From contig MNCI01002989.1 in NCBI GenBank assembly GCA_015680685.1, positions 731,095-795,094 on the forward strand: 64,000 nucleotides of DNA. Reading direction: 5' to 3'. The notes under the pieces are model-generated. The model was not told where the DNA came from. It made no database searches and saw nothing but the letters and a program-made list of their open reading frames with translations. Positions 1-11,869 of this stretch are shown here, piece by piece. The DNA is from Gnetum montanum. Lineage: Eukaryota; Streptophyta; Gnetopsida; Gnetales; Gnetaceae. A program made the translations under genes and the position numbers. Each line of letters starts with the position of its first letter. Position 1 is the stretch's first letter.

Positions 1-217
1 TGCTCACTCCAATCTTCATTGTCATATAATTCATTGGTTCTCCAGTGAATTTCCTCACTAGGTAGGACATTATCATAGTCTTGTAGGAGAGGCATGGTTG
101 TGCAATTGTGTGTGAATTTATATGTGACTTTTTATAATGATTTCTTCCTACAAGATATATCATTAATTCCTGTACAGTGACCTTGTATGATATAACTAAT
201 CTAGATAACTAGTATCA

Positions 218-235
218 TCCCCAGTAACGGTGCCA
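218..235 (-). other. Primer-binding site, tRNA-Asp type
   Basis: On the minus strand this reads TGGCACCGTTACTGGGGA, beginning one base from the LTR end. It differs by only a few transitions from the TGGCGCCGTTGCCGGGGA site usual in Athila elements, generally assigned to tRNA-Asp. Confidence 0.85.
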
Positions 236-236
236 A

Positions 237-1030
237 TGATGAGTGACGAGGTACCCCTACACTCAACCATACGAATACGAGCGTTTCATGCATGATTCGG
301 TCGAACTCCATAGATGGGCTAGTTGTGGTATCTAGACAGTTATTCTGAGGTCGCAGTTCACTGTCTTCCCACTTGGACTAGTATTAACTTTGTCACGTAT
401 GGTTTAGTCTAGAGTGAGGTGTATGATATGTTCCTACACTAATGCTACTCCTGGGTACGATGGGAAATAATATTAACTAAGCTAAGAGAGAGAGGGTGAG
501 AGAGAATCTAAGCTAGTCTAAGTGCAATGAGCATCCGTTCCTTAATCATCCGTACACATCTTGGACCTGGTGCACGACTACCACTGGGATTACCAAGCGC
601 ATGGCCTAAGTACACTACTGGGTTACCAAGTAGTCACACTTGAATGCTTGTGATTAAGTCGTACTCACTCTGCATTACTAGGAGATAAGGGTGAGAGATA
701 TTAACTGAGAAAGCAGTAAATAACAATTAAATAAATAATTAAACTAAGTGACTACTAGAATGATGAAGTAATATCGATCTTTATTACCGGTCATGCGCGT
801 GTCCAAGTATGTCACACTCGAATAAGGATGCCATACAATTACAATCACCACACTGCGGGCATACACTGGGAGAGAAGGGTTGAGAGAGAAATTGATGTAA
901 AAAGAAACTTAAATTTAACAACTGTAATCACTAATGCCTACTAGATCTATCTACCTCTTATTTATAGATGAGGAGACAGGCTGCGATATCGCATACGCAA
1001 TATCACGACCAACAAAATGATAACTCATCA
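237..1030 (-). repeat. 5' LTR of element A
   Basis: The LTR starts TGATGAGTGACGAGG and ends AACTCATCA on the plus strand, 794 bp. It is clearly related to the solo LTR at 33736-34756 (opposite orientation) over the blocks around 250-420 and 34560-34750, and more distantly to the element 2 LTRs. A minus-strand TATA box lies at 957-967. Confidence 0.85.
957..967 (-). promoter_or_regulatory. LTR TATA box, element A
   Basis: Minus strand CTATAAATAAG, about 60 bp inside the U3 end of the LTR, with a short run of alternating GATATCGC-like words just upstream. The position fits an LTR core promoter. Confidence 0.6.
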
Positions 1031-1900
1031 TCCTTGTAGGTGAAGAAAAAATTTGGAAAGCTTTCATACCATAAATGACTACTAAGTTTATCATTTCCAT
1101 GCTTTTAAAAGTTGCACAAAGTTTATTTTGTAAATGCTGCATATGTCTTTCTTTAGAAGAAACATATCTCTTTTACTTGACCATTGAAATTGGTAGAATT
1201 CTTCAAAAAGGTCGCAAATATGCTTTTCATAAATAACATCAATAGGAATACCTTCCTTATAATAAGATATTATTTTTTGTTTTAACATATCAAAAATTTT
1301 CATTGAATAAATATTTCTAGGTTCATCCCTAGGACCAAGCAACCTATGATACTATGAACCATCTAAATCTATATGGCTACTTTCTTTATACATCACACAA
1401 GCCCACTCTTTTGCCCATCTTATGATACAAATAATAAATTTACATTGACAACCTATTTTTCATCAAACTTGCTTATGAACCCTACACTCCTTTGGCATGA
1501 TACCAACTATTTTTTAGGTTAAAATTAACATTAGTACCTGTACATATAAACTTTAAAAGTTAGAATCTATATACAAAAAATTAATGTATGTTTTTTTAAA
1601 AAGAATATAATAATAGTTTGTTAGTGAATCTAACTAACATAATAGTGAGTCTTAGAAATCTAAGTATCATTCCAAGATTGTTGGTTCCATTTATTATACC
1701 ATAACTTTGTTGGAAAGTATGTATTATTTTTTTTTTCCATTTATAAAATCATTAATTTAATCTTTACATATCCATACAAATGCATCATCATAATAATATG
1801 ACCATTGTAGATCATCCTTGCCAAACGAGCTAGGTGGTGGATTTTGAATTTCTTTTTGCCATGCATATTTCTAAAATCCTTCATGTTCTTGAAATTTTCT
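1031..1900 (-). pseudogene. MULE (Mutator-like) transposase remnant, N-terminal part
   Basis: Three frames of the minus strand join into a recognisable plant MULE transposase order. First comes NPPPSSFGKDDLQWSYYYDD (about 1840-1780), then a CxC-containing DNA-binding stretch, PKECRVHKQ followed by GCQCKF (about 1495-1440). Then follows the segment 1342-1091 with IPIDVIYEKHICDLFEE and RDMFLLKKDICSIYK, typical of the region before the catalytic core. After a frameshift near 1085 it continues as SSHLWYESFPNFFF and stops at 1031, where the LTR of element A is inserted. In-frame stops and at least two frameshifts show it is dead. The catalytic DDE core is absent. Family assignment rests on motif order, not on a search. 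Confidence 0.55.
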
Positions 1901-3258
1901 TTTCTATACCAATGAATTTAAAACATAGCTCAAAATTAATAAAACTAATATACAATTTAAATTCATAGTACAATCAAATTTTACAATAAAGTAAACCATA
2001 TTTTCATAACTATTTTTTTGCAGTAAAGTTTATTTCTTATTTTTATATCATTGTTTAGGTAAGAAAAAATTGTCAGTTTGTGAATTTTTACTATTCATAG
2101 AATAGTAATTTAGTTTGCATAAGTGAGTCTCCAATTTTATTTTACTTAATAATATACCATTAGTTAACAAGAGATGACATGACCTTTGTTAAAATAAATT
2201 GTTTATGAAGCATGAGGAATTAGTATAGATACATACAATTAATTAATTTATTTTCAAAATGATATCAAGTTTACACGCTATTCAAAATAAAGTTATAAAT
2301 TTTTAGGAGAGTAGAGAAATGAAATACAAGTTTTCATCAAAAATTATGTAATAATAGTGAAGCATGCTCTCATGTGTTCATTCACATCACTAAAATACTA
2401 TGATTATTGATTTCCATAGCTATTTATACTACAACTATTGGCTACTTGTATTATCCTCTTTATCATTGTAACCATTATTATCCATTAAAAATTTGTTAAC
2501 AAGGAAATATTTGGACCTTAATTTATAGGAAAAAGCATACTAATCCAAATCTAAGGATTGCTTTTCATTGAAGAAACATCAAATAGCTACAGTTTCTAGT
2601 TTCAATGTCAAGGAAATTTAAATGAGTGTAAAAAATAAAAAAAAATCAAATGTAGCTTTCTATCTTTATAAATATTCATTAATTAGAAATAACACAGGTA
2701 GATCTAGTCCTGATGGTTTGGTAAGTTTTGCAACTTCTTTTTCATTATAGTTTATAGAACAAACTCTTAAAAAAATAAGCAATGATTTAACTCTCAAATA
2801 TTTCAGCAAACTCTCATTTAAAGGTTGTCTCCAGTTATTAGGCTTTATGAAAGTAATGTATAACTTGCTTATCGTAAATTATGACATAGTTTTTTTTAAC
2901 TCATGACAATGTAAAGAATGAGGATCAATTATTAGAACAATGCATTATTTGTCTTGTAAATTTCATTTCCCCAACCATCCCCTACTTAGAAGTTCAGAAC
3001 AAATGCAAGTTAGCAAAATAAAAGACTAATTCTCTTGTGCCAGAAAAGTATCATATCTCTACATCAATAATCTATAACCATATCAATCTACTTTCTATAT
3101 GAAGCAATTCCTTTCATAAAAGATGAAGAGGAAATTGGTATATATTCATGGTTGAAAAAAAATAAGGGAAGGAAACTTTCAATAGCTTTTCTATCCTAGT
3201 ATGTGACTCAATTTTTATATTGTGTAGTAAATGAGAGCTAGTTTAAATTTATAGTTTT
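1901..3258. other. AT-rich sequence with nothing recognised
   Basis: Both strands are full of stops and I see no domain, tandem repeat or LTR boundary. It is the left flank of the element 1 insertion and was once continuous with 22563 onward. Confidence 0.6.
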
Positions 3259-3263
3259 GTATT
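3259..3263. repeat. Target-site duplication of element 1, left copy
   Basis: TGTAT immediately before the LTR; the identical TGTAT follows the other LTR at 22558-22562. This defines the 3264-22557 insertion. Confidence 0.9.
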
Positions 3264-4915
3264 GTAATGATAAAAAATGTCGGTGGCTAGAACACCAAGG
3301 GGTCCATGGACACACAATCCTAACCCTAGTCCATGTGAGGGCTTGTTGGAGGTAGAGACGGGGTGCCCAGAACAATCTTGTCAATTGAACAGGGACTTAC
3401 CAAATGCGATGCCATACAATGCTAAGTGTTCATGTGGTGTTTGTAGTGTCACCGTGGTGAGCGTAGTCAAGGGTTTTGGTGCAAAACGAAGGCATCAATA
3501 CACAACTATGCATAAAAACAATAGAAAATGCAAGTAGAATGCTAAAAATGCAAGTAAAAATGCTAAAAATGCACAAAAAAGAGCAAGAAAGAACGGAACA
3601 CCACCCCAATTGGGGTTGGGGTTGAGCCTAGTTAACTCTAGAAGGGGTGAGAAGGTACATGGTGTACAATAGGCATAGTGGATAGCGTAGTCACAATCTT
3701 GAGGGTGTCTAGCTACAAAGATTGACATTTTGTTGTGGTGTTTATGCCTATCGGGTCGGCCATTGTGGTGTGCAGTGGATTGTAGTGGTCTATGGTGTCT
3801 TGCGGTGAGCTACGATGGTGTGTAACCTTGCCAAATGCTAACCCAAAATTTGCTAATGCCTTGACTTGCCAAAATGCTAAATGTGCTTCAAATTTGCTAA
3901 TGTTCAAATTTACCAACTTGCTTCAATTTTTTCCAACACCTAAAACATCAAGGACTGGGGTATTTATAGGCCTAGGATTAGCGTGAAATGTAGATTGGCT
4001 GCCATGTGGTAGTAGGACAGTTGGGACTACGCTACACCCAACTACACTCTCCATTGAGGCTAGTGGTATTGTGCTCTACTCTACTTTGACGAATTCTGTG
4101 AGACTATGAGATTGTGACTACACTGCCAACTACATGTTTGTGTGCCAAAAAGACCATAATTTACTTGAAAAAATGCAACTTTGAAGACTATGCTCTAGGA
4201 CTACGCTGTCTATTGTCTCGAGTGGGATCGAGTGTAGTTATAATTTGGGGCTAAAAAGGGACACAACAAAGATGCATTTTTGCTAACTATGGTTGTTGGA
4301 GGTGTGTTGGAGTTGATCTGAATACTAGTGCCACATTGTGGAGGCCTTTAAAGGCTATTCTGGCTAACTACGCTCTGGACTAGGGGAGAGCGTAGTCCAA
4401 CACTCAAAAAAACATTTTATAGAAAATGACTGTGTGCTAACTACAATCTCCATGGGAGGCTTACTATGCATCCAACTATTGTTGAGCATAGTCCTACCAC
4501 TTGTCAAAACTTGTAGAAATTGGCTTCCAGTTGACTATGCTTGACTATGCTCCAGGGCAGTGGAGAGCATAGTCTCAATGCTTAGAAAAGTCTGTAGTGG
4601 TTGGCTTGACACTTGGAAAATTTTGTAAAACTAACATTTGGTGTTGAATATCCTCTCTACTAAGCTAACTACACTTTGGGGTAGTGGAGAGTGTAGTTCC
4701 AACACTTAGAAAAATTTGTAGCTTCTTGCTTCATGATGAAACTTAGGAAAAACTGCAAAAAATCAAATTTTGGAGTTGACTATGCTCTCCACTAGGCTAA
4801 CTACTCTTTGGGGTAGTGGAGAGTGTAGTCCTAGCACTTAGAAAAAATTTCCTCATGCTGAAACTTAGACAAATTTGCAATTGAGATGTTGTAGCCCAAA
4901 TTTGGTGGTGTTTCA
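3264..4915 (-). repeat. 3' LTR of element 1
   Basis: It aligns over its whole 1652 bp with 20901-22557. Plus-strand start TGTAATGATAAAAAATG, end GTGGTGTTTCA. On the minus strand the order is U3 (4915 to about 3970), TATA (3957-3970), then R-U5. The U3 contains about ten copies of a short word of the form GGAGAGCRTAGTC or its complement, mostly between 4020 and 4850, each followed by a variant of CAACACTTAGAAAAA. Confidence 0.93.
3957..3970 (-). promoter_or_regulatory. TATA box of the 3' LTR, element 1
   Basis: Minus strand CCTATAAATACCCC, conserved in the partner LTR at 21587-21600. It sits just downstream of the U3 repeat words. Confidence 0.75.
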
Positions 4916-5884
4916 TTAGCCGCTCTTTGTTGACATTTGGAGGAGTGGCCTGAGAGAGATCAACAAAGAATTGCAAAACACTATAGTAGGCTTGGCACCA
5001 ACATTGCTTGTCAATACTTGATCCAATGTCATTGCATCATGCTCAAGAGTGCTGTGGATAGTCGTATGTTGGGAGTACAAGGTGCAGGTAACTTGCTAAG
5101 GGTAAAAGAGGAGATGAGGTGCAAATTTGGGATGCAAAGTTAGCATGGCTAATAGTGGACCATGGCACTAGGGTGGCTTACCTTTGAAAACATTGATCTC
5201 TCATTAGAGTGCTCATGAGAGAGTTGGTGTGGATTTAGGACCTAATTGGTTGTGGAATTATAGCTCTACTAATTTGCTTGGGGATGTGCCTTTCCCCCTT
5301 TGTTCTTTTTTGTTTTTGTTTTTACCTTTTTCTTTTTCCTTTTGCTTTTTTGCTATGGGTTCTACATATTGCTAAATGCTAGCTACAGTGTGCCTTTCAT
5401 CAAGTGAACTACATGCCATCGGATGGGCTTTACTTTGATGCTTGTGAAACCACGTTGTGTCTATAGGATAGGTGTTACCTCCCTAGGATGACTTGTGTTA
5501 CATCCACCTAGGCTTTGACCAACCAACAAAGACTCCTCATGGGACAACTTATGTTATGTTTGCCTTGGGTTCTATGGTTTGACTTGCAAAGGGTGCCATG
5601 TGGTCACAACATGTATGCATCAGAAGGATTTGCAAGCTTTGCTATGCCGAGAATGCAGGCATATTGGGGCATAGGGTTGGATGTAAGTAGGCTATAGTAG
5701 GGTAGTAGGGATGTGTACTCTTGAATGGTGTAGCTAGTCTAACCATGCACATCAGTGTAATGAGGTGACTTGCTGCTGTAATGAGATGCACCTTTGCATG
5801 ATGACCTCAAGGCTTTATCCTACAAACGCAACTTTAAGAAGATAGGGAAAACACCAAAAGATGAAATAAAAATAAAATGGCAGG
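4916..5884 (-). other. 3' untranslated region of element 1
   Basis: Between the 3' LTR and a 72-bp tandem array. No domain is recognisable on either strand. The bases just right of the LTR read on the minus strand as a weakly purine-rich AACAAAGAGCGGCTAA, a decayed polypurine tract candidate. Confidence 0.5.
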
Positions 5885-6229
5885 GGCGATGATGCTGTGA
5901 ATGCTCCAAAGGCCATGCCAGTTGTAAGTGTTCAAAAAACCAGAAAAATGCTAGGGGGTGATGATTTTGCAAATGCTTCGAAGGTCGAACTAATGGAAAG
6001 AGCTTATAAAATAAACAAAATGACAGGGGGCCATAATGCTGCAAGTGCTCCAAAGACCATACTGATGGCAAGAGCTAAAAAAATTAGCAAAATGGTAAGG
6101 GGCCATGATGCCATAAGTGCTCCAAAGGCCAAACCAATGGCAAGAGATAAAAAAACTAGCAAAATTCCTAGGGGCCATGATGCTGCGAGTACTTCCAAGG
6201 CTGCACCAATTGTGGGTGTTCCGTTCTAA
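5885..6229 (+). repeat. 72-bp tandem repeat coding a 24-residue basic unit in an open frame
   Basis: About 4.7 copies of a 72-bp unit. In the plus frame each unit reads as 24 residues with consensus GHDAASAPKAxPMARAKKxSK (x variable), rich in Lys and Ala. The frame stays open from 5876 to the stop at 6229, with no ATG start, and two minus frames are also largely open. The period is an exact multiple of three. It lies downstream of pol and antisense to it. Whether it was ever translated is unknown; open frames in several registers also follow simply from stop-free repeats. Confidence 0.8.
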
Positions 6230-6359
6230 GATTGTAGGATCCTTGCTTGCATGATGTGGAGAAGTTGGGGCGGGGGGAGGTGGGAGGGGGGAGGAAGGAG
6301 AAAGTTAGAAGCATTCTCGCTCTCCCACTTGTAGAGCCATGTGTGGTTGTCCACAAACC

Positions 6360-6725
6360 TAGTTTAAGGTCCTAGCAAACCGTGGTGCACTAGTTTATAG
6401 TCCTAGGAGACTGCTATGTGCTAGTTTAGCATCATAGCAAATAGATGCAGTGCTAGTTTAATGTCATAGTGGATGAGCTATTGTGCCAGTTCAGCATCGT
6501 AATCTAAGGACAAATGCTGTGCTAGTTTAGCATTATGGCAGATGAGTAGTGTGTGTATGCCAATTTAACGTCATAATGGATGGATGCTCTACCAGTTTAA
6601 CATCATAGTGGACAAATGGTATGGATGCCAGTTTAACATCATAGCAAATAAGTGCTTACCTTATGCTAGTTTAATGTCATAGCGGATGGATGCTTACCAT
6701 GTTAAATTGATGTATGATGCTACAT
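6360..6725. repeat. Minisatellite with GCTAGTTTAAYRTCATAG words
   Basis: About nine irregular copies (35-50 bp spacing) of a unit around GCTAGTTTAACATCATAGC followed by GGATGGATGC. It begins where integrase similarity ends. The same word family appears at 10330-10430 and 16260-16500, at the two ends of the intron-like block. Confidence 0.8.
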
Positions 6726-6749
6726 GTTAGGCATAGTATAGCTTTAGGT

Positions 6750-8080
6750 ATGAATGGTTCACTAGATTGGCAAACTCATTTTTATCTTGATTAGCAAGCT
6801 TGAATGCTCCATTATCATAGGCCTTAGTGACCAAGAAAGGCCCTTCCTAGTTGGTTGAGAACTTATTCATGGGTTTGCAAATTTCCTTGAGGACTAGGTC
6901 CCCTTTCTTGATTGGGCATTGGTGCTGGTTGTGATAGTGCTTTTGCCGTTACTTTTCTTGGTACCGTTCAATGTAATCAAGCATCTACATGCACTCTTCC
7001 TCTATTGAGTTGAGGTCTATGGTTCTCAACTCATTGTTCTAAGCTTCATCAATGAAGTTCAAGAGGATCACCTAGAGTGATGGAACCTACAATTCGAGTG
7101 GAAAGATTACTTTAGACCTATAGACAAGAATGTAAGGAATCTTACCTATTACTATTCAACGTGTTATGTAGTAGGCCCAAAGTGTGTAGACTAGTTGCTC
7201 ATGCCATCATTGTTTGTTGTTAATTAGCATCTTCTTTAGCAGGTTGATGATGACTTTGTTAGTGGCTTCCTCTTGGCCATTTGCCTAAGAGTAGTATGGT
7301 GACAAAAAGGAATGTTTAATGCCAAAGCACTCACAAAAGGCTCTAGTTTCAACACTACTAAATTATGACCCATTACCTATTATTATGGTCATGGGCAAGC
7401 CAAAACAAATCACTATGTTATCAACCACAAATTTGCAAACCTATTGCGATGTCATCTTCCTCAGGAAAATAGCCTCAACCCACTTGGTGAAATACTCATT
7501 TGTGATTATTATGAAGCTATGCCCTATGGAGGACTTAGGCATGATGGGTCCAATGATGTCCAAGCCCCAACGTTGGAATGGCCACGCGATCTACATTGTG
7601 TGCAATTCAACCAATGGCATGTGCATTAAGTTGCCATGCCATTGACACATGTTAAACATTTTGAGCTTTGCGACACAATTACACTCCATGTAAGACCAAT
7701 AATAGCCTAGCTGTCTAATTTTTGTTGCCATTTCTCTAGGTGCTATGTGACCTCCTCACAGTCCCTCATGGACTTGTTCAATGATTATTTTCGCCTCGCT
7801 GTCACTTGCATAAGTTAGTAGTATGCCATTTTAGGATCTATGAGATAACATATGATGGTCCACAATGACGTACTACTATGAACGTTTGTGTACTACATCT
7901 TTTTGTGCAAGAGTCAAATGTTGTGGAGGCTCACATTGTAGAAGGTACGCCTTAATGTCATCATACCACTCTCTTGCTTGGGTTGTGCTTACTGTGGTTA
8001 TGGATGCAATGTTATTGATTTGTGTGATAGGCACAATGCAATCCACCACCAAGGTGGGAAATGCGTGGAACATGTTAGGT
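6750..8080 (-). pseudogene. Integrase of element 1 (broken)
   Basis: Minus-strand reading starts with the RNase H-integrase linker REWYDDIKAYLLQCEPPQ (about 7960). It passes an HHCC-type zinc region around 7770-7640 (HEGL, GGHIAPREM) and then a catalytic core with LGLDIIGPI near 7570, IGNGS (for DNGS) near 7380 and an EEATNK segment near 7290. The C-terminal part ends with WEGPFLV-like and YLKLYYA near 6740 (the Trp codon is now a stop). The D, D and E positions can be located, although the second Asp reads Gly. At least fifteen stops interrupt the frame. In the living family it inserts the cDNA into the genome. Confidence 0.88.
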
Positions 8081-8560
8081 GTGATGCTAAGGGCTAATGT
8101 TGCTAATGTGTTGACAATGGCATTTTCATTTCAAGGAATGTGTTGGACATTGGTAGTTGCAAAGTGTTGAAGAAAGTGCTTTACTAGGTCATAGTAAGGT
8201 TGCAAATGTTGGGCCTTGTAGGCATAAACCTCTATCACTTGGTTAATCACTAATTATAAGTCACTGTAGATCACTAGGTGTTGGATCCCTAGGTCACGTG
8301 TTGCAAGGATACCTAGGAGGAGACCTTCGTACTTTGCCATGTTGTTAGTGTGAGGGAATGCAAAACGATATGTGAAGGGTTAGATCTCCCTAGAGGAAAG
8401 CATGATAATGGTGGTAGTGCTACCCCTTTGAGAGGTTAAAGTTCTATCGAAATGTAGGAGTGCCCCATAGTTGTCAAACACTTGACTAATGCTATTGACA
8501 TGCTCATCTAGGAATTTTAGGTCTATGGTTGCTTGATCATCTATGGGTGAAGCTGTGAGT
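8080..8560 (-). pseudogene. Second (aRH-type) RNase H of element 1
   Basis: A second ribonuclease H follows the canonical one. Recognisable pieces in order are ALLHFDRTLTSQRGS (about 8455), PFTYRFAFPHTNNMAKYE (about 8380), GLLLGILATRDLGIQHL, YSDLxLVINQV (about 8270) and VQHIPxNENAIVNTLATLAL (about 8130). The order Asp, Glu, Asp, and a final Asp position now read as Asn, fits the archaeal-type RNase H acquired by the Tat lineage. Its presence is the best single argument for that lineage. Several stops are present. Confidence 0.85.
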
Positions 8561-10150
8561 TGTGTGGCTATAGCTTAACCTTTTATCGAGGCTTGCACAA
8601 TGTAATGTAGGTCAAACTCTATTGTTATTTATTTCCATCGTGCAATACGACTACTTTCATAGATGTTTGTTGTGATCCCTTGGAGTATGTTAGTTTTGCA
8701 AATGATGTTGACTTAGCTATGGAAAAGATAATGCCTCCACTTCTTGAACGAGAAGACTAAGGCAAAGCAATGCTTTTCCACATCATTGTATTTTTCTTTA
8801 TGGGCTACTAAGATGTGGCTCAAGTATAAACTAGGACCTCTATGCCATCATCTCGCTTTTGGAAAAGCAGAGAAGTGATAAACATGTCGAAAGTGGCAAG
8901 GTAGATGTAAAAAGGTTTATCTCCTTACAGAGGGTGAACTATAGGAAGTTATACTAGCTCTTGCTTAAGGTTGTTAAATGCTTATTGGAATTAAGCTGTC
9001 CACTTGAAGTGGGCTCCTTTCTTGAGCAGATGTTGCATTCGCTATAACTTATCGATTAACCATGCAATAAACCTACGTATAAATTGTAGTCTACATTGCA
9101 ATCCTTGTAGCTCATTAAGGTTGGCTAGTAGTGCTAAGTTGGTTATGACCTTAACCTTATCAGGGTCTACACACATTCTTACTTTGGATACTACAAAACT
9201 AAGCATCCGACCTGTTCTGACATTGAAAACATACTTCTTGGGATTCGTCCCAAGATCATGTTTTAAGCAATTTTTAAGCACTATGTCTAGATCATTTGCA
9301 TGATTGCAAGTTGCTTTGGACTTAATTGTGATGTCATCAACACAGTCATTAAGAAAAATTAGAATGTAATCACTAAAGATGTATGTCATTGCATGTTGAT
9401 ATGTTGCTCTTGTATTCTTGAGTCCAAAGGGCATCATGGTATAGCAAAATGTACCCTAGGGGGTCATGAAGGTTGTACTGAGTTGGTGATTAGTGTTGAT
9501 CCTAATCCGATTGTAGCCCCAGAACCCATCCATAAAGGATAATAAGGCATGTCTAGCTGTGGTATCGATTAGTTGATCAATACTGGGCAATGGAAAGTTG
9601 TCCTTAATGGTTTCCTTGTTTAGGCCCCGGAAGTCTATGCAAATGTGTATACTTCCATTTGTCTTAGGCAAAACTACGATGTTGGAGACCCAGTCTACAT
9701 ACTCAATGGCCCTAATGAAACTAGCTTTGTAAAGCTTGGTGACTTCATCACGAATAGCCAACACCACCTTAGTTCTAACCTTATGTGCTTTTTGTTTGAC
9801 TAGTTTAATATAAGAATCAAGAATGATATTATGCTAGACTAGCCAAGGATCTAGGCTTGACATGTCCTTGTATGACCATGCAAATTCCTTAATATTATCA
9901 TTTATCACCTTAGCGATGTCTTGGGCATGTTGGGGATCTAGTGAGAAGCTCAATTTTAGCATTTTCGCCTTGCCATTGGGTGTTGTAATAGGGATCCCAA
10001 CAATTGGATCCTTTGTGACATCCCTTGCTTCTAGATCGAGAGCCTTGACTAGATCGTTAGTCTAGTCTAGTGGTGTCTCTATGGATGCTATGTATTTGAC
10101 GTAGGTTGTAGGCTCAAGGTCTAGGCAATGTGGGTTAGTGCATCACTTGA
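8560..10150 (-). pseudogene. Reverse transcriptase and first RNase H of element 1
   Basis: On the minus strand an RT lead-in (KLSFSLDPQ, FAWSYKDMSSLDP, about 9980-9850) is followed by the RT fingers and palm. Motifs seen are VVLPKTNGSIHICIDFRGLN (about 9690), LLSFMDGFWGYNRIRI (about 9530), MMPFGLKNTRATYQ (9437) and the catalytic box CVDDITIKSK (about 9330), where the canonical form is FVDD. The connection continues to KVRMCVDPDKVKVI. The first RNase H follows (about 9000-8560) with the HVEKHC-like position corrupted. Two frames are needed (9767-9456 and 9437-9042), showing a frameshift at about 9445. It copied element RNA into DNA in the cytoplasm when alive. Confidence 0.92.
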
Positions 10151-10329
10151 TATCATCATGAGGCCCAATGAGAACTAGAGGTGAGAGGATCTGATTATGC
10201 ATGGCCATGTCATATTCCCACAAAAAAATTAACAAAACATTAAGTAACATGTATCTTAACCAAGTTAATATGCATAAATGAGTAAAAAAAGCAATGTGAT
10301 GAAAATTTGCCTAAGTATGCATAAGGGCT

Positions 10330-10430
10330 ATAAAGAAGAGTAAGCATGTGTGTGCTAGTTTTAGGCCTTGGCAGGCTGTGCATGCCAGTTTTAGGTCTTA
10401 GTGGATTGTAGACACATCCATCATGTCATT
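10330..10430. repeat. Short copies of the GCCAGTTTTAGGYC minisatellite word
   Basis: Two to three copies of GTGCTAGTTTTAGGCCTTGGC and GCCAGTTTTAGGTCTTAGTGG. Same word family as 6360-6725 and 16260-16500. Confidence 0.7.
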
Positions 10431-11156
10431 CTAGGGTAGGCTAGTCATGCTTAGGAAGTGGAATTGGCTCAAGCATTTATTGGATGATGAAAAATTCAAA
10501 ATTTTGGCTAAGTGTGGGTGACTGTGCTCTCACCCAACTACACTCTCATCCAACTATGCTCTTACCCAAAAGTTAAAAAATTTGGCTAAGTGTGGAATGT
10601 AGTCTTGAGTTGGTGGGTCATTAAATGATCCCAGGAGGGTATATGGGCACATTTGACCATGGGTAAGTTGTCATTTTCAAGCTTTCAAATGTAAAGTTTA
10701 GAGCGTAGTCTTGCCATTACCATTGTGCACTACCAGTGGAGAGTGTAGTTGGAGCAAGATGACATGCCAAAGTGGATTCTTGCACCTAGGATTGGTGAAC
10801 ATGGATGAGGGGGAACAGGCACTGGGTCTCCTATCATAGGTGCGCATGGAGGAGAGGAGGTCATCAATGTCTACTAGGTACCTCAACTATGCTCTCGTCT
10901 TTGCTCATGTTTTCATTTTTTCATCTTCTATTTTCTTGCCATTTTCTCTAGTGAGGATTTTGGTCTTGGGGCATGCCTTACCATGGTAAGGGCCATCACC
11001 ACTACACATCATTTTGGCATAGTGTGGTGGTAGGCAGGGTTTTTTGGTCACTTTTTTTTGTGTGTAGGGGTTTTTTCTTTGGGCTCTAGGCCATGGGTTC
11101 TTGGGGCATGTGGGCTGGGGAATGCATGGTGTTGAGATTCGATGACATAGCCATAA

Positions 11157-11174
11157 GGGGGGGGGGGGGGGGGN
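11157..11174. other. Poly-G run ending in the only N of the window
   Basis: Seventeen G followed by N. Most likely an unresolved homopolymer in sequencing or assembly, so the true length is unknown. Confidence 0.9.
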
Positions 11175-11869
11175 TTTAGCAATGGCTAGGGCCAAGGAGC
11201 AGCCTACCACAAGCACAAGGGGCACTACAGGGGTTTGGCTTGCATTTCTTTATTTTCTTTTGAAAGAAAAAAATCCTATTTTTATGACATGGACATGGGT
11301 TTTGAACAAATGTTTTTTCAAATTTTTTGAGTTTTTGGTCTACTATCACAAATTGGGGTTAGGCATAGGCCATACCTCACGGTGTGGCCATAAAGGTCAT
11401 GATTATTTACTTCATTTTTTAGGGCATGTAGGGGCTTGTTCCTACATCCCCTTATTTTTTTGCTTTTGAAAACTTTTGGATGTGGTGCAAGAGTTCTACG
11501 TGTGGGGTTGCTACACCTTGTGGCATGGCCATGCAGGCTGTGGGGGCAGCTAGGGCGCTTAGTGCCAAGGTGCATTTTCTCCATTTTTTTTGTTTTTATG
11601 TGAGGGTGTAAGGTTGCAAGTAGCCATGGTAGCAAGTGGAGGGGGTTACTGAGCAACAACAGTGAAGGAGGGAGAGAGGGCAAGGCATGGTAGGGCATAT
11701 GCGTGGATTGCAGTGGTATAGTGGATGCACTACATGCAAGGCATGATTGGCATGATGCCATGGCAGGGATGATGGGGCAATGTGCAGAGAGCATTGGGGC
11801 AATAGCCAAGACTTCACTTCCTACTACTGTAGCTAGGACTACACTCCCCACACCTTGGAGGCATAGTTG

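Larger units (their letters stand above)
1..1030 (-). mobile_element. Athila-type LTR retrotransposon, 5' end only (element A)
   Basis: The window opens inside a minus-strand element. Bases 1-217 are leader sequence, followed rightwards by a primer-binding site (218-235) and a complete LTR (237-1030). The LTR ends TGATGA...TCATCA are shared with the LTRs of element 2 and the solo LTR at 33736, which places it in the same Athila-type family by inference. No coding domain is visible in the 217 leader bases. The element is inserted in a MULE transposase remnant; the duplication candidate on the right is TCCTT (1031-1035), but its partner lies outside the window and cannot be checked. Confidence 0.8.

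Noticed and set aside
3277-3537. 86-codon plus ORF at the LTR start
   Set aside because: Lies wholly in the LTR of element 1, is not open in the partner LTR, and has no domain.
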